A stretch of DNA of 9,310 nucleotides from Flavobacteriaceae bacterium. GTDB taxonomy: Bacteria; Bacteroidota; Bacteroidia; Flavobacteriales; Flavobacteriaceae. This document shows positions 1-7,401 of this stretch, piece after piece. The translations under genes were made by a program, and so were the position numbers. The notes under the pieces are model-generated. The model saw only the letters and a list, made by a program, of their open reading frames with translations, had not been told where the DNA came from and did no database searches. Where the stretch lies: positions 1 through 9,310 of the forward strand of contig JAUXCI010000086.1 in assembly GCA_030618945.1 (NCBI GenBank), given 5' to 3'. Each line of letters begins with the position of its first letter. Position 1 is the stretch's first letter.

Positions 1-15
1 CAAAATTTTAAACCC

Positions 16-38
16 AACTCAGGTTTAAACCTGAAGTT
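16..38. terminator. Palindromic hairpin after the aminotransferase gene, possible terminator
   Basis: Positions 20-33 read CAGGTTTAAACCTG, a perfect 14-bp palindrome. T19/A34 extends it, and AACT (16-19) pairs with AGTT (35-38) if one base is bulged. It lies 21 bp beyond the stop codon of the minus-strand aminotransferase, where a transcription terminator would be expected. On the minus strand it is followed by a T/A-rich stretch rather than a clean T-run, so it may be a weak terminator, a bidirectional one, or an operator for a gene left of the window. The structure is visible; its role is inferred. Confidence 0.4.
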
Positions 39-58
39 AAAAACTAAATGCCAATTGA

Positions 59-1252
59 TTAGAGCGATTCGCGAATAACTTCAGCCAATATCCTTGTTCC
101 CTTTTCAATATCAGCCTTGGGCATGTTAGAAAAGGATAATCTTAAACGGTCGTCTTTAGCATTATGAGGATCAAAGGTTCGGCCGGTAACAAATACCACT
201 CCTTTGTTCAGGCATTCCTTAAAAATATCACTTGATCTCATTTCTGATGGTAATTTCAACCATATATAGAAGCCTCCCTTTGGTTCATTCCAACTGATCT
301 CATCAGGCATGTGGCGCATCAAGCTATCCTGTAATATTGTTTTTCGTTCTGCATATTCCTTTCTTAAAAAATTAAGGTATGGTTCAATATGACCCTTTGA
401 TAAAAATTCATTCGCCAATATTTGCATAAAATTGGACGTACAGGCGTCTAAGGCTTGCTTTATAGACTCCGCCTTTTCATGAATTTCGGGTGATGCCAAC
501 ATATATCCCAACCTGAATCCAGGTCCCAGTATTTTAGAAAAGGAACCGGTATAAATCACCTCAACATCATAATTTTCATACGACTTCATTGCTTTTATAC
601 CTGCCGAATCTTTTTCGTCAAAATAAAGATCGCCGTAAGCGTCATCTTCAATTAGTATAATCCCGGTACCTGATAGTACTTGCATCAAGGCGCTTCTTCT
701 TTCGTCGGTATAGGTGATCCCCGCAGGGTTATGAAACGTGGGAGTTACATAAAGAAATTTTGGTTTTTTCTCGAGTTTAGCCAGGGTGTCTTTTAAAATT
801 TCTATATCAATTCCATCTTTGTCAATTGGAACGCTGACCATTTTTGCCCCATAGGTTTCAAAGATAGAAAGGGCACCTACAAAACAAGGATTCTCGGTTA
901 ATATAAGGTCTCCTTCATTCACAAATTCTTGGGTGATAATGCTGATTGCCTGTAAAGATCCCGTAGTAACCAGAATTTTATTGGTCGATACGGGCAAACC
1001 TTTTCTTTTCAAAAGTTTATTCAGTGATGCTATTAGAGGCGGATACCCTGATGTTGGTCCATATTGAAAACAAAGTTTTTTTAAATCATCAGTTAAGCTA
1101 TTATAAATCTCATCCATCTGATGAATTGGAAAAAGATCATTATTCGGCATTCCTCCGGCAAAGGAGATCAATCCACTTCCCGAAGATTGTTTCATCAAGG
1201 TTTTGATATCTTCAGAATGCATGGAATTTACCGAACGCGAAAATGCATACAT
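59..1252 (-). CDS. PLP-dependent aminotransferase, class I/II fold type I (ARO8/LysN-like)
   Basis: A 397-residue cytosolic transaminase that moves an amino group from an amino acid to a 2-oxoacid. The family includes 2-aminoadipate, aromatic and branched-chain aminotransferases. Visible landmarks are FAGGMP near residue 31, the YGPTSGYPPL substrate-pocket segment (64-73), HNPAG with the cofactor-contacting Asn175, the EDDAYGDLYF strand with Asp204 and Tyr206, the Schiff-base Lys240 in SFSK, Arg247 for the PLP phosphate, and Arg371 in RLRLSFS for the substrate carboxylate. Length and start match stand-alone family members; there is no N-terminal winged-helix domain, so it is not a MocR-type regulator. 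AGGAAC lies about 8 bases before the ATG as a weak ribosome site. It is transcribed divergently from the acyl-CoA synthetase. The exact substrate cannot be read from the sequence. Confidence 0.9.
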   Translation of the reverse strand: MYAFSRSVNSMHSEDIKTLMKQSSGSGLISFAGGMPNNDLFPIHQMDEIYNSLTDDLKKLCFQYGPTSGYPPLIASLNKLLKRKGLPVSTNKILVTTGSLQAISIITQEFVNEGDLILTENPCFVGALSIFETYGAKMVSVPIDKDGIDIEILKDTLAKLEKKPKFLYVTPTFHNPAGITYTDERRSALMQVLSGTGIILIEDDAYGDLYFDEKDSAGIKAMKSYENYDVEVIYTGSFSKILGPGFRLGYMLASPEIHEKAESIKQALDACTSNFMQILANEFLSKGHIEPYLNFLRKEYAERKTILQDSLMRHMPDEISWNEPKGGFYIWLKLPSEMRSSDIFKECLNKGVVFVTGRTFDPHNAKDDRLRLSFSNMPKADIEKGTRILAEVIRESL

Positions 1253-1282
1253 AACAAGTTCCTATAATTCCCTTCAAAATAA

Positions 1283-1311
1283 CAAAATTCTCAGACCAAT
1301 AGAGTTGACAA
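1283..1311 (-). promoter_or_regulatory. Candidate promoter for the aminotransferase
   Basis: On the minus strand, TTG (1311-1309) is followed after 18 bases by GAATTTTG (1290-1283). The latter matches the Bacteroidota -7 consensus TAnnTTTG except at its first base. The spacing is within the range described for Flavobacterium promoters, and the box lies 30 bases before the start codon. A second near match, TTATTTTG (1282-1275), is also present, so the exact box is uncertain. Confidence 0.35.
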
Positions 1312-1329
1312 TTATCATCTATTCCTTTG
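1305..1329 (+). promoter_or_regulatory. Candidate promoter for the acyl-CoA synthetase
   Basis: TTGACA (1305-1310) is followed by TTCCTTTG (1322-1329), one mismatch from TAnnTTTG. The spacer of 14 bases after TTG is shorter than usual, which weakens the call. The TTGACAA heptamer at 1305-1311 carries a TTG on both strands, so both divergent genes may use the same -33 region. Confidence 0.3.
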
Positions 1330-1372
1330 TTTTTTTTACCTTACTTTACTTAATATATTGACCTTATTTCAT

Positions 1373-3433
1373 ATGCTTCATCCAAAACTGATCCATCCTG
1401 AAAGTATCGTTGTTATAGGTGGCTCAGATCGCCTTGACCACCTTGGCGGCAGCGTTCTTAAAAATCTTATCGATCAAAATTTTAAGGGGGACTTATTTGT
1501 CGTAAACCCTAAGAAAGACAAGGTCCAGGGCCTGAAATCGTATAGGGAGGTTGAAAATATTCCAGAGGTAGACCTTGCCTTCATTGCCATAGCTGCGCAT
1601 GAAATTCCTGAAGTAGTCAAAATCCTCACAAAAAAAAAGAGTACCAAAGGCTTTATTATTTATTCTGCTGGCTTTAGTGAGCTGAATGAAGATGGCGCTA
1701 AACTTGAACAAGAAATCAGTGACATGATTGATAAAGTTGGAGGAAGCCTTCTGGGGCCTAACAATATCGGTATGCTCAATGAAAATTATGCGGGTGTTTT
1801 TACACGTCCCTTACCCAAACTTGATCCAAAAGGTGCCGACTTCGTTTCGGGGTCGGGTGCCACAGCGGTATTTACCATTGAGGCTGCGCATCAGATCGGT
1901 TTGACATTTTCTAGCCTTTACACCGTCGGAAACAGTACCCAGACAGGCATTGAAGAAATTCTCGAGTATTTGGATCTATCTTATAAAGAAGGAAAAAGCA
2001 GTCCGGTTAAAATGCTCTATATAGAAGGGCTTAAAAAACCAGACAAATTTCTAAAGCACTGTCTTTCGTTAAAGCACAAGGGTTGTGAGATTCTTGCTTT
2101 AAAAGCCGGGAATTCTGAAGAAGGAACTAAAGCGGCATCTTCTCATACTGGGGCAATGGCCACTTCAAACATTTTTGTTCAAGCCTTGTTTAATAAGGCT
2201 GGTATCATTAGGTGTTACAGTAGATATGAATTGATCAATACAGCCGGAATCTTAGTATTAACGCGTACCAAACTTACAAAATTCGTCATCATAACCCATG
2301 CCGGAGGACTGGGTGTTATGCTAACAGATGCCTTGTGTAATAATGGTTTACATGTCCCGGGCTTAAAATTAAATCATCAGGATAATTTGGCCGGCCTTTT
2401 ATATCCGGGTGCCTCTGTAAAAAATCCTATCGACATTCTCGCTACAGGAAGTGCAGATCAATTGGACAAGGTAATCACATATTGCGATTTAAACATAAGC
2501 GAAGTTGAGGCCATGATTGTGATCTTTGGAAGTCCGGGCCTTGGGTCAGTCAAAGAGGCTTATCAGGTCATCAGCGATCAGTCTAAAAAAAGTAACAAAC
2601 CCATTTTTGCCATTTTACCTTCGGTAATCAATGTCAAAGACGACATAACTCACTTTATTGAGCAGGAAAATCTTTGTTTTTATGATGAAACTCTTTTCGG
2701 AGAATGCATGACAAAAATTATGAATAACAGAGGCCTTCACCAATTGATTGTTGAAGATCATACCGCTGACAGAGAAACGGCTATACGAAAATTAATAAAT
2801 GAATACGAAAACGGATATTTAAATCCAGCTCAGGCTTTTGAATTACTAGAAACATCAGGTATCAACACCGTTAAGCAGTTTCTGGTGAAAACCAAAATAG
2901 AATTGATCAAAACTGCTAAAAACCTCAAGTATCCCGTAGTCCAAAAAGTAGTAGGTATTCTTCACAAAACAGATCAAAAAGGTGTGATTTTAAATGTAAA
3001 AAATGAGGCTGAATTGATGCTGAATTTTAAAATATTAATGTGTATTGACGGGGCGAAAGGAATCATTATTCAAGAAATGATCAAAGGAAAAGAGGTTTTT
3101 ATTGGAATGAAAAAAGAAGCAGGCTTTCCTCCATTAATTATTTGCGGAGCAGGTGGTATCTATGTGGAAATACTTAAAGATATAGCCTATTCTCTCGCTC
3201 CTATATCAATGATCAAAGCCAATGAAATGATAGAAAGTCTTAGCGTTTTTCCTATACTCCAAGGGGCAAGAGGAGAGCAAGGAATCGACATTATAGCCTT
3301 GAGTAATATTATTGTCAAGCTTTCTCAATTGGTTCTTATAGCACCCGAAATAGCAGAACTTGACATCAATCCTATGATGGCAGCTGCTGATGGTGTTATT
3401 GCTGTTGACACCCGAATCAGAATAGAAAAATAA
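1373..3433 (+). CDS. ADP-forming acetate/acyl-CoA synthetase, fused alpha-beta (acetate--CoA ligase family)
   Basis: Catalyses the reversible reaction acyl-CoA + ADP + Pi to acid + CoA + ATP in the cytosol. Numbering is from the ATG at 1373 (686 residues). The N-terminal CoA-binding Rossmann domain has VVIGGS and the GPNNIG loop (about 128-133). The middle ligase-CoA domain holds the phospho-acceptor His258 in SSHTG and a THAGGLGVMLTD segment (308-319). The C-terminal ATP-grasp domain (about 470-686) has GILHKTDQKGV, where His531 is likely the second phosphoryl-transfer histidine, then GAGGIYVEILKD and the metal-binding DINP (664-667). Fused alpha-beta order is common in bacteria and no acetyltransferase domain is attached. 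The frame is open five codons further to a TTG at 1358, but the ATG gives the usual family start (a short lead into LIHPESIVVIGGS). The 3' end lies 11 bp from the convergent glycosyltransferase gene. Acyl specificity is unknown. Confidence 0.92.
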   Translation: MLHPKLIHPESIVVIGGSDRLDHLGGSVLKNLIDQNFKGDLFVVNPKKDKVQGLKSYREVENIPEVDLAFIAIAAHEIPEVVKILTKKKSTKGFIIYSAGFSELNEDGAKLEQEISDMIDKVGGSLLGPNNIGMLNENYAGVFTRPLPKLDPKGADFVSGSGATAVFTIEAAHQIGLTFSSLYTVGNSTQTGIEEILEYLDLSYKEGKSSPVKMLYIEGLKKPDKFLKHCLSLKHKGCEILALKAGNSEEGTKAASSHTGAMATSNIFVQALFNKAGIIRCYSRYELINTAGILVLTRTKLTKFVIITHAGGLGVMLTDALCNNGLHVPGLKLNHQDNLAGLLYPGASVKNPIDILATGSADQLDKVITYCDLNISEVEAMIVIFGSPGLGSVKEAYQVISDQSKKSNKPIFAILPSVINVKDDITHFIEQENLCFYDETLFGECMTKIMNNRGLHQLIVEDHTADRETAIRKLINEYENGYLNPAQAFELLETSGINTVKQFLVKTKIELIKTAKNLKYPVVQKVVGILHKTDQKGVILNVKNEAELMLNFKILMCIDGAKGIIIQEMIKGKEVFIGMKKEAGFPPLIICGAGGIYVEILKDIAYSLAPISMIKANEMIESLSVFPILQGARGEQGIDIIALSNIIVKLSQLVLIAPEIAELDINPMMAAADGVIAVDTRIRIEK

Positions 3434-3444
3434 TTGTCATTTCT

Positions 3445-4566
3445 TTATAAAAGCACTACTTCTCCCCTTCCATCTGAAGTGTCACTTCCTATATAAAAAC
3501 TACCGTCTTCAGAGATGATTCTTTTTGCAAAAGAAAGGTCCTTTTGTTGGGCTAGACGGATAATAATTTCCGTAAAGGACAAATAAGCACTGTCAAAAAA
3601 CAACATATCTACTTCCATTGTCTTATTCGAAATTTCATGAACCATACTTCCTGATGCGCCTGGAAGTTTATCTTGTAATTTATTGTATGTCAATTCATTA
3701 TCACCTAAATATATCCAGTTAACACACTTATTTTTAGGCTTCTCAGTATTATTTCTCGACCTTGAATTGATAAGGACCATGGCCTCTATCATACTGTCCA
3801 TAAGTCCACTTACAATAAAATTTGTTTTATAATGTTTTTTGTAAAATATGTGCATGGCACCATAAAAATTTCTGAAATACGTGGAGTCCCTACTACTACT
3901 TTCACCTTTATAGTGAAGGATAACCTCACCGCCCAAATAATAATTTTTAAATCCTGCTTGAGCAATTCGATAACTCAGGTCTATATCTTCGCCATACATA
4001 AAAAAGTCTTCGTCAAAGCCCTTTACTTTTTCAAAAACAGATTTTTTTATAAACATAAATGCCCCCGTGAGTATGTCCACCTGAGAAATGGCCCCCTGCT
4101 CAATCTGATGCGCGTAATAAGTTTTGGAAAACCCAAGAATTTTAAGCGCTGCAACTTTTGGCCTGGGAAAGTTTCTTTTACATTCGGGTAAAAAACAACC
4201 GGATCCATCAATAAACTGAACCCCTAAAGCCCCAATATCAACCGTTTTGTTGCTGAATTCATAAACTTGTTGAATCGTGTGAGATGAAAGAACGGTATCA
4301 GGATTTAAGATGAGAATATACTCACCTCTGGCAGCAGCCACACCCTGATTGTTTGCTTTGGAAAAACCCGTGTTCTGTTTATTTTGGATCAACCTAATAG
4401 CAGGAAAATCCTTTTTCAGCATCTTACAGCTGTCATCCGTAGAATTATTGTCAACCACAATGATTTCAAGATCTGACAAATCCTCTGATTTTAGTACGCT
4501 ACCAATGCAAATTTTTAAAAAGTACTTGGCATTATAGTTTACAATGATGACAGAAATCTTAGGCAT
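3445..4566 (-). CDS. Family 2 glycosyltransferase (rhamnosyltransferase-like) with extra C-terminal domain
   Basis: A 373-residue GT-A fold enzyme expected to transfer a sugar from a nucleotide-sugar donor to a cell-surface glycan intermediate at the inner face of the membrane. The N-terminus SVIIVNYN starts the nucleotide-binding fold. VVDNNSTD (37-44), NTGFSKANNQG (65-75), the NPD metal-binding triad (88-90, variant of DXD), LTGAFMF (166-172) and FFMYGEDIDLSYR (188-200, acidic Glu193/Asp194 as candidate base) follow in the order seen in WbbL-type rhamnosyltransferases. No membrane helix is apparent. After the catalytic domain (to about 265), residues 280-373 form a separate module (WIYLGDNE, VDMLFFDSAYLSFTEII, FYIGSDTSDGRGEV) that ordinary GT2 enzymes lack. 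There is no polysaccharide cluster around it, so the acceptor is unknown. A -7-like TAATTTG (4600-4594) precedes the start but its internal spacing is one base short. Confidence 0.88.
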   Translation of the reverse strand: MPKISVIIVNYNAKYFLKICIGSVLKSEDLSDLEIIVVDNNSTDDSCKMLKKDFPAIRLIQNKQNTGFSKANNQGVAAARGEYILILNPDTVLSSHTIQQVYEFSNKTVDIGALGVQFIDGSGCFLPECKRNFPRPKVAALKILGFSKTYYAHQIEQGAISQVDILTGAFMFIKKSVFEKVKGFDEDFFMYGEDIDLSYRIAQAGFKNYYLGGEVILHYKGESSSRDSTYFRNFYGAMHIFYKKHYKTNFIVSGLMDSMIEAMVLINSRSRNNTEKPKNKCVNWIYLGDNELTYNKLQDKLPGASGSMVHEISNKTMEVDMLFFDSAYLSFTEIIIRLAQQKDLSFAKRIISEDGSFYIGSDTSDGRGEVVLL

Positions 4567-4622
4567 TTATAACTGTTTTCTGTAAAAATATGACAAATTA
4601 TTATTTACTCATGACATAGTTC

Positions 4623-4630
4623 TATATTTG
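4623..4630 (+). promoter_or_regulatory. -7 promoter element TATATTTG before the small helical gene
   Basis: A perfect TAnnTTTG match, 20 bases before the ATG at 4651. No TTG sits at the usual -33 distance. Its last base is the first base of an in-frame GTG (4630), which argues against that GTG as the start because it would fall inside the promoter, upstream of the expected transcript start. Confidence 0.6.
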
Positions 4631-4650
4631 TGAATATATTTAAAAGACTA

Positions 4651-5121
4651 ATGAAATCAGCAACGATAAAACAACTTAAAATGGAATTGCAGGATCGTTC
4701 TCCCAAAGAGATTATGGATCTTTGTTTGCGTTTATCGAGGTTTAAAAAAGAAAATAAAGAATTGCTCACCTACTTGCTCTTCGAATTTTCGGATGAACAA
4801 ATGTATATTGAAAGTGTTAAGGCAGAAATTGACGAACGCTTTGAGCTGGTCAATAAAAAGAGCCCCTATTTTATTAAAAAAAGTATCCGCACCATACTCA
4901 ATCACACCAATAAATACATTCGCTATTCTCAAAATAAGGAAACAGAAATTGAGCTACTCATCTATTTTTGTCAAAAACTAAAAGTGTTTAGCCCCCCTAT
5001 ACACAGAAACAAAAAAGTACTGAACATTTATAACCGGGTTATTGAGTCATGTAAAAAAAAGACTTCCTTGTTACATGAAGATTTACAATATGATTATACC
5101 AGATTACTTGAAGATCTTTAA
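4651..5121 (+). CDS. Conserved hypothetical protein, all-helical, function unknown
   Basis: A 156-residue protein with no signal peptide or membrane segment, rich in Lys, Glu and Leu. Its spacing of charged and hydrophobic residues suggests helices almost throughout. Segments such as PKEIMDLCLRLSRFKKENKELLTYLLFE and NKETEIELLIYFCQKL look like amphipathic helices that could stack as a small helical-repeat bundle. I recall similar proteins in other flavobacteria, often near recR, but no named domain. The ATG at 4651 is preferred to the in-frame GTG at 4630 because the perfect -7 element ends on that GTG. It diverges from the glycosyltransferase (84 bp between starts) and converges on recR with 45 bp between stops. 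The basic composition would allow nucleic-acid or ribosome binding, but nothing in the sequence proves a function. Confidence 0.8.
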   Translation: MKSATIKQLKMELQDRSPKEIMDLCLRLSRFKKENKELLTYLLFEFSDEQMYIESVKAEIDERFELVNKKSPYFIKKSIRTILNHTNKYIRYSQNKETEIELLIYFCQKLKVFSPPIHRNKKVLNIYNRVIESCKKKTSLLHEDLQYDYTRLLEDL

Positions 5122-5166
5122 AAATCTTATGAGCTCTAGGTATATTCAATCAATGCTGAGTTTGTT

Positions 5167-5784
5167 TTAACCCTTAAGGCCTTGTTCAAAAGGAACCCTG
5201 TTGATGATACTTCTTCCCAAGGTTACCTCATCAGCATATTCAATTTCATCACCTACGGAGATTCCACGAGCTATTGCCGTCAAATTTACAGGGTATTTCT
5301 GAAGTTTTCGATAGATATAAAAATTGGTAGTGTCGCCTTCCATGGTTGAACTCAAGGCCAAAATGATCTCTTTTACGTTTCCCTGGTCCACTTTGTTTAC
5401 CAAACTTTCGATGGTTAAATTATGTGGTCCAATACCTTCAATTGGCGATATCTTTCCTCCCAAAACGTGATACAAGCCTTTGAATTGGGCTGTATTTTCT
5501 ATTGCCATTACGTCTCTGATATCCTCAACTACGCAGATGACCTCAGGATCTCTTCTCGAATTGGTACAAATCTCGCATATTTCAAGGTCAGAAATATTGT
5601 GGCAATTGGTACAGAGCTTGATACCATCTCTAAAATGTTTTAAGGCATCGGCCAGATAAGATGTCTGCTCCTTGGGCTGTTTGAGTAAATGCAACACCAT
5701 ACGCAGGGCGGTTCGCTTTCCAATACCCGGTAATTGTGACATTTCATTTACCGCATTTTCCAATAATTTAGAAGAAAAATCCAT
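5167..5784 (-). CDS. recR: Recombination mediator protein RecR
   Basis: A 205-residue protein of normal length for the family. With RecF or RecO it loads RecA onto SSB-coated single-stranded DNA at gaps during recombinational repair. Domains in order: helix-hairpin-helix [13 protein letters not shown] (18-30) for DNA contact; a C4 zinc finger with Cys58, Cys61, Cys70 and Cys73; a Toprim domain starting at about residue 82 (VICVVED with Glu87, then [15 protein letters not shown] at 106-120); and the C-terminal signature [20 protein letters not shown] (172-191). All key residues are present. It is not beside dnaX or a YbaB gene as in Proteobacteria. Its start codon follows a perfect -7 element by only 4 bases, so its mRNA may lack a leader. 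It diverges from the symporter gene. Confidence 0.97.
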   Translation of the reverse strand: MDFSSKLLENAVNEMSQLPGIGKRTALRMVLHLLKQPKEQTSYLADALKHFRDGIKLCTNCHNISDLEICEICTNSRRDPEVICVVEDIRDVMAIENTAQFKGLYHVLGGKISPIEGIGPHNLTIESLVNKVDQGNVKEIILALSSTMEGDTTNFYIYRKLQKYPVNLTAIARGISVGDEIEYADEVTLGRSIINRVPFEQGLKG

Positions 5785-5788
5785 GCGG

Positions 5789-5796
5789 CAAATGTA
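5789..5796 (-). promoter_or_regulatory. -7 promoter element TACATTTG of recR
   Basis: On the minus strand this is a perfect TAnnTTTG, followed by four bases (CCGC) and then the recR ATG. No TTG is found at a normal -33 distance. If transcription starts a few bases after the box, as is typical, the message begins at or next to the start codon. Confidence 0.6.
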
Positions 5797-5886
5797 ATAT
5801 TTTTAATCTTTTATTGAAATACTAAAAAAGATAATATTTACATTTCTTATTCATTTATTTTAACGCTGTTGAGTTAGAAAAACACT

Positions 5887-5894
5887 TATTTTTG
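5887..5894 (+). promoter_or_regulatory. -7 promoter element TATTTTTG of the symporter gene
   Basis: A perfect TAnnTTTG match, 17 bases before the ATG at 5912. A GTTGA at 5868-5872 offers a possible -33 TTG, though the 15-base spacer is short. No Shine-Dalgarno sequence is seen in the short predicted leader. Confidence 0.6.
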
Positions 5895-5911
5895 TAATTC
5901 ATTTACTACAT

Positions 5912-7381
5912 ATGTCTCCCTTATTACTTTTAAGTATTGTTTTGATTTATTTCGCCATGTTAATTGGGATAAGTTACCTTACTGCTAAAGACGACAGCAA
6001 TGTCGTTTTTTTTAAGGCAGGCAAAAATTCACCATGGTATGTGGTTGCCTTTGGTATGATAGGTGCTTCTCTCTCAGGGGTTACTTTTATATCTGTACCC
6101 GGCTGGGTTGACAGTACACAATTTAGTTATATGCAAATTGTATTGGGTTATTTCCTGGGCTATTTGGTCATAGCCTGGATCCTGATTCCCCTTTATTATA
6201 AAATGAATCTTACGTCAATTTACGAATATTTAAAACAGCGATTTGGTCCAAAAAGCCATCAAACAGGTGCTTTTTTCTTTCTGCTTTCCAGAATATTGAT
6301 CGCCTCATTTCGTTTGTTTTTGGTTGCTTCGGTACTTCAATATTTTATTCTTGATGCCTGGAGCGTTCCTTTTGAAGTAACGGTCATTCTTACAGTACTT
6401 TTTATTTGGCTTTACACTTTTAGAAGTGGGATTAAAACAATCATCTGGACTGACACCTTACAGACCTTTTTCATGCTTGCCGCCTTGATCTTCTCTGTAG
6501 TACTTATACTTGATCAACTCGATTATTCCTTAACTGATTTTTTGGTCTCCGATGATTTTAAGCAATACAGTAAAACCTTCTTTACGGATGATTTCAATGA
6601 TAGAAAACATTGGCTCAAATCGGTTCTGGGAGGTATGTTTATCGCCATTGCAATGACGGGATTGGACCAGGATAATATGCAAAAAAATCTTACTTGCAGA
6701 AACCTAAGAGATGCGCAAAAAAATGTAATTTCACTTGGGCTTATACTTATTCCGGTAAATCTTATTTTTTTGTTATTGGGCGCTTTATTATTTGTGTATG
6801 CCGAGCAAAATCATATCAGTATCCCTATGGTGGAAGGCAAGATTAAAACAGACCTGATGTTTCCTGAGATCGCGTTGAATCAAAACCTTGGAATGGGCCT
6901 TAGCATCGCATTTCTATTGGGGCTCATTGCTGCAGCTTATTCAAGTGCCGACAGCGCCCTTACTTCCTTGACTACTTCTTTTAGTATTGACTTTCTTGAC
7001 ATAAATAAAAAATATCCCAACACTAAAAAGAAAATTCGAAAAAGGGTTCACTTTATGTTTTCATTTATCCTGGTGCTGGTAATCATTTCTTATCGACACA
7101 GCCTTGAAGACAACATCATTAGCAGTCTGCTACAAGTTTCTTCCTATACGTATGGCCCTTTGCTCGGGCTATTTTCCTTCGGGTTAATGACTAAGTATCA
7201 GATCAAAGAAAAATGGGTTTGGCTAGTGGCTTTGACTGCTGTGGTATTGACCTATATACTTAACCTGAACGCTGGCAGTTGGTTCAACGGTTACGTTTTT
7301 GGCTTTGAAATATTAATCTTTAACGGTTTTTTTACTTTAATCGGTTTGTACTTGATACGTCAAAAAACCCTGAATCAATAA
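5912..7381 (+). CDS. Sodium:solute symporter (SSS family, LeuT fold)
   Basis: A 489-residue inner-membrane transporter that would use the Na+ gradient to import a small solute. About 12-13 hydrophobic helices can be counted, for example at 4-23, 42-64, 118-146, 155-172, 183-201, 272-297, 327-352, 405-425, 434-450 and 460-483, matching the 13-helix SSS plan. Family signatures are [15 protein letters not shown] (51-65) in the first core helix and [19 protein letters not shown] (337-355) in the eighth, whose Ser/Ala residues form the Na2 sodium site in SSS proteins. [10 protein letters not shown] (251-260) is the usual charged core loop. Substrates of SSS proteins include sugars, sialic acid, proline, pantothenate and carboxylates; the sequence does not say which applies here. 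There is no attached sensor-kinase domain. pdxH follows after 20 bp. Confidence 0.92.
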   Translation: MSPLLLLSIVLIYFAMLIGISYLTAKDDSNVVFFKAGKNSPWYVVAFGMIGASLSGVTFISVPGWVDSTQFSYMQIVLGYFLGYLVIAWILIPLYYKMNLTSIYEYLKQRFGPKSHQTGAFFFLLSRILIASFRLFLVASVLQYFILDAWSVPFEVTVILTVLFIWLYTFRSGIKTIIWTDTLQTFFMLAALIFSVVLILDQLDYSLTDFLVSDDFKQYSKTFFTDDFNDRKHWLKSVLGGMFIAIAMTGLDQDNMQKNLTCRNLRDAQKNVISLGLILIPVNLIFLLLGALLFVYAEQNHISIPMVEGKIKTDLMFPEIALNQNLGMGLSIAFLLGLIAAAYSSADSALTSLTTSFSIDFLDINKKYPNTKKKIRKRVHFMFSFILVLVIISYRHSLEDNIISSLLQVSSYTYGPLLGLFSFGLMTKYQIKEKWVWLVALTAVVLTYILNLNAGSWFNGYVFGFEILIFNGFFTLIGLYLIRQKTLNQ

Positions 7382-7389
7382 AATTAGTT

Positions 7390-7397
7390 TATTTTTG
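7390..7397 (+). promoter_or_regulatory. -7 promoter element TATTTTTG of pdxH
   Basis: A perfect TAnnTTTG lies in the 20-bp gap between the symporter stop and pdxH. Four bases (AGCC) separate it from the pdxH ATG, exactly the spacing seen at recR. No TTG stands at the usual -33 distance. It suggests that pdxH can be transcribed independently, as a leaderless message. Confidence 0.55.
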
Positions 7398-7401
7398 AGC
7401 C

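Noticed and set aside
1358..1372. In-frame TTG start five codons upstream for the acyl-CoA synthetase
   Set aside because: The ATG at 1373 gives the usual short N-terminus before the Rossmann strand, and a TTG start adds residues not typical of the family.
1493..1711. 72-codon minus-strand frame inside the acyl-CoA synthetase
   Set aside because: It is the reverse complement of the conserved CoA-binding domain and has no features of its own.
3832..4191. 119-codon plus-strand open frame inside the glycosyltransferase gene
   Set aside because: It is antisense to conserved GT2 motifs, has low-complexity Phe/Lys content, no promoter element, and no recognisable domain.
4630..4650. GTG start for the small helical protein
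   Set aside because: The GTG overlaps the last base of a perfect TAnnTTTG element, so it would lie upstream of the expected transcript start. The ATG at 4651 fits better.
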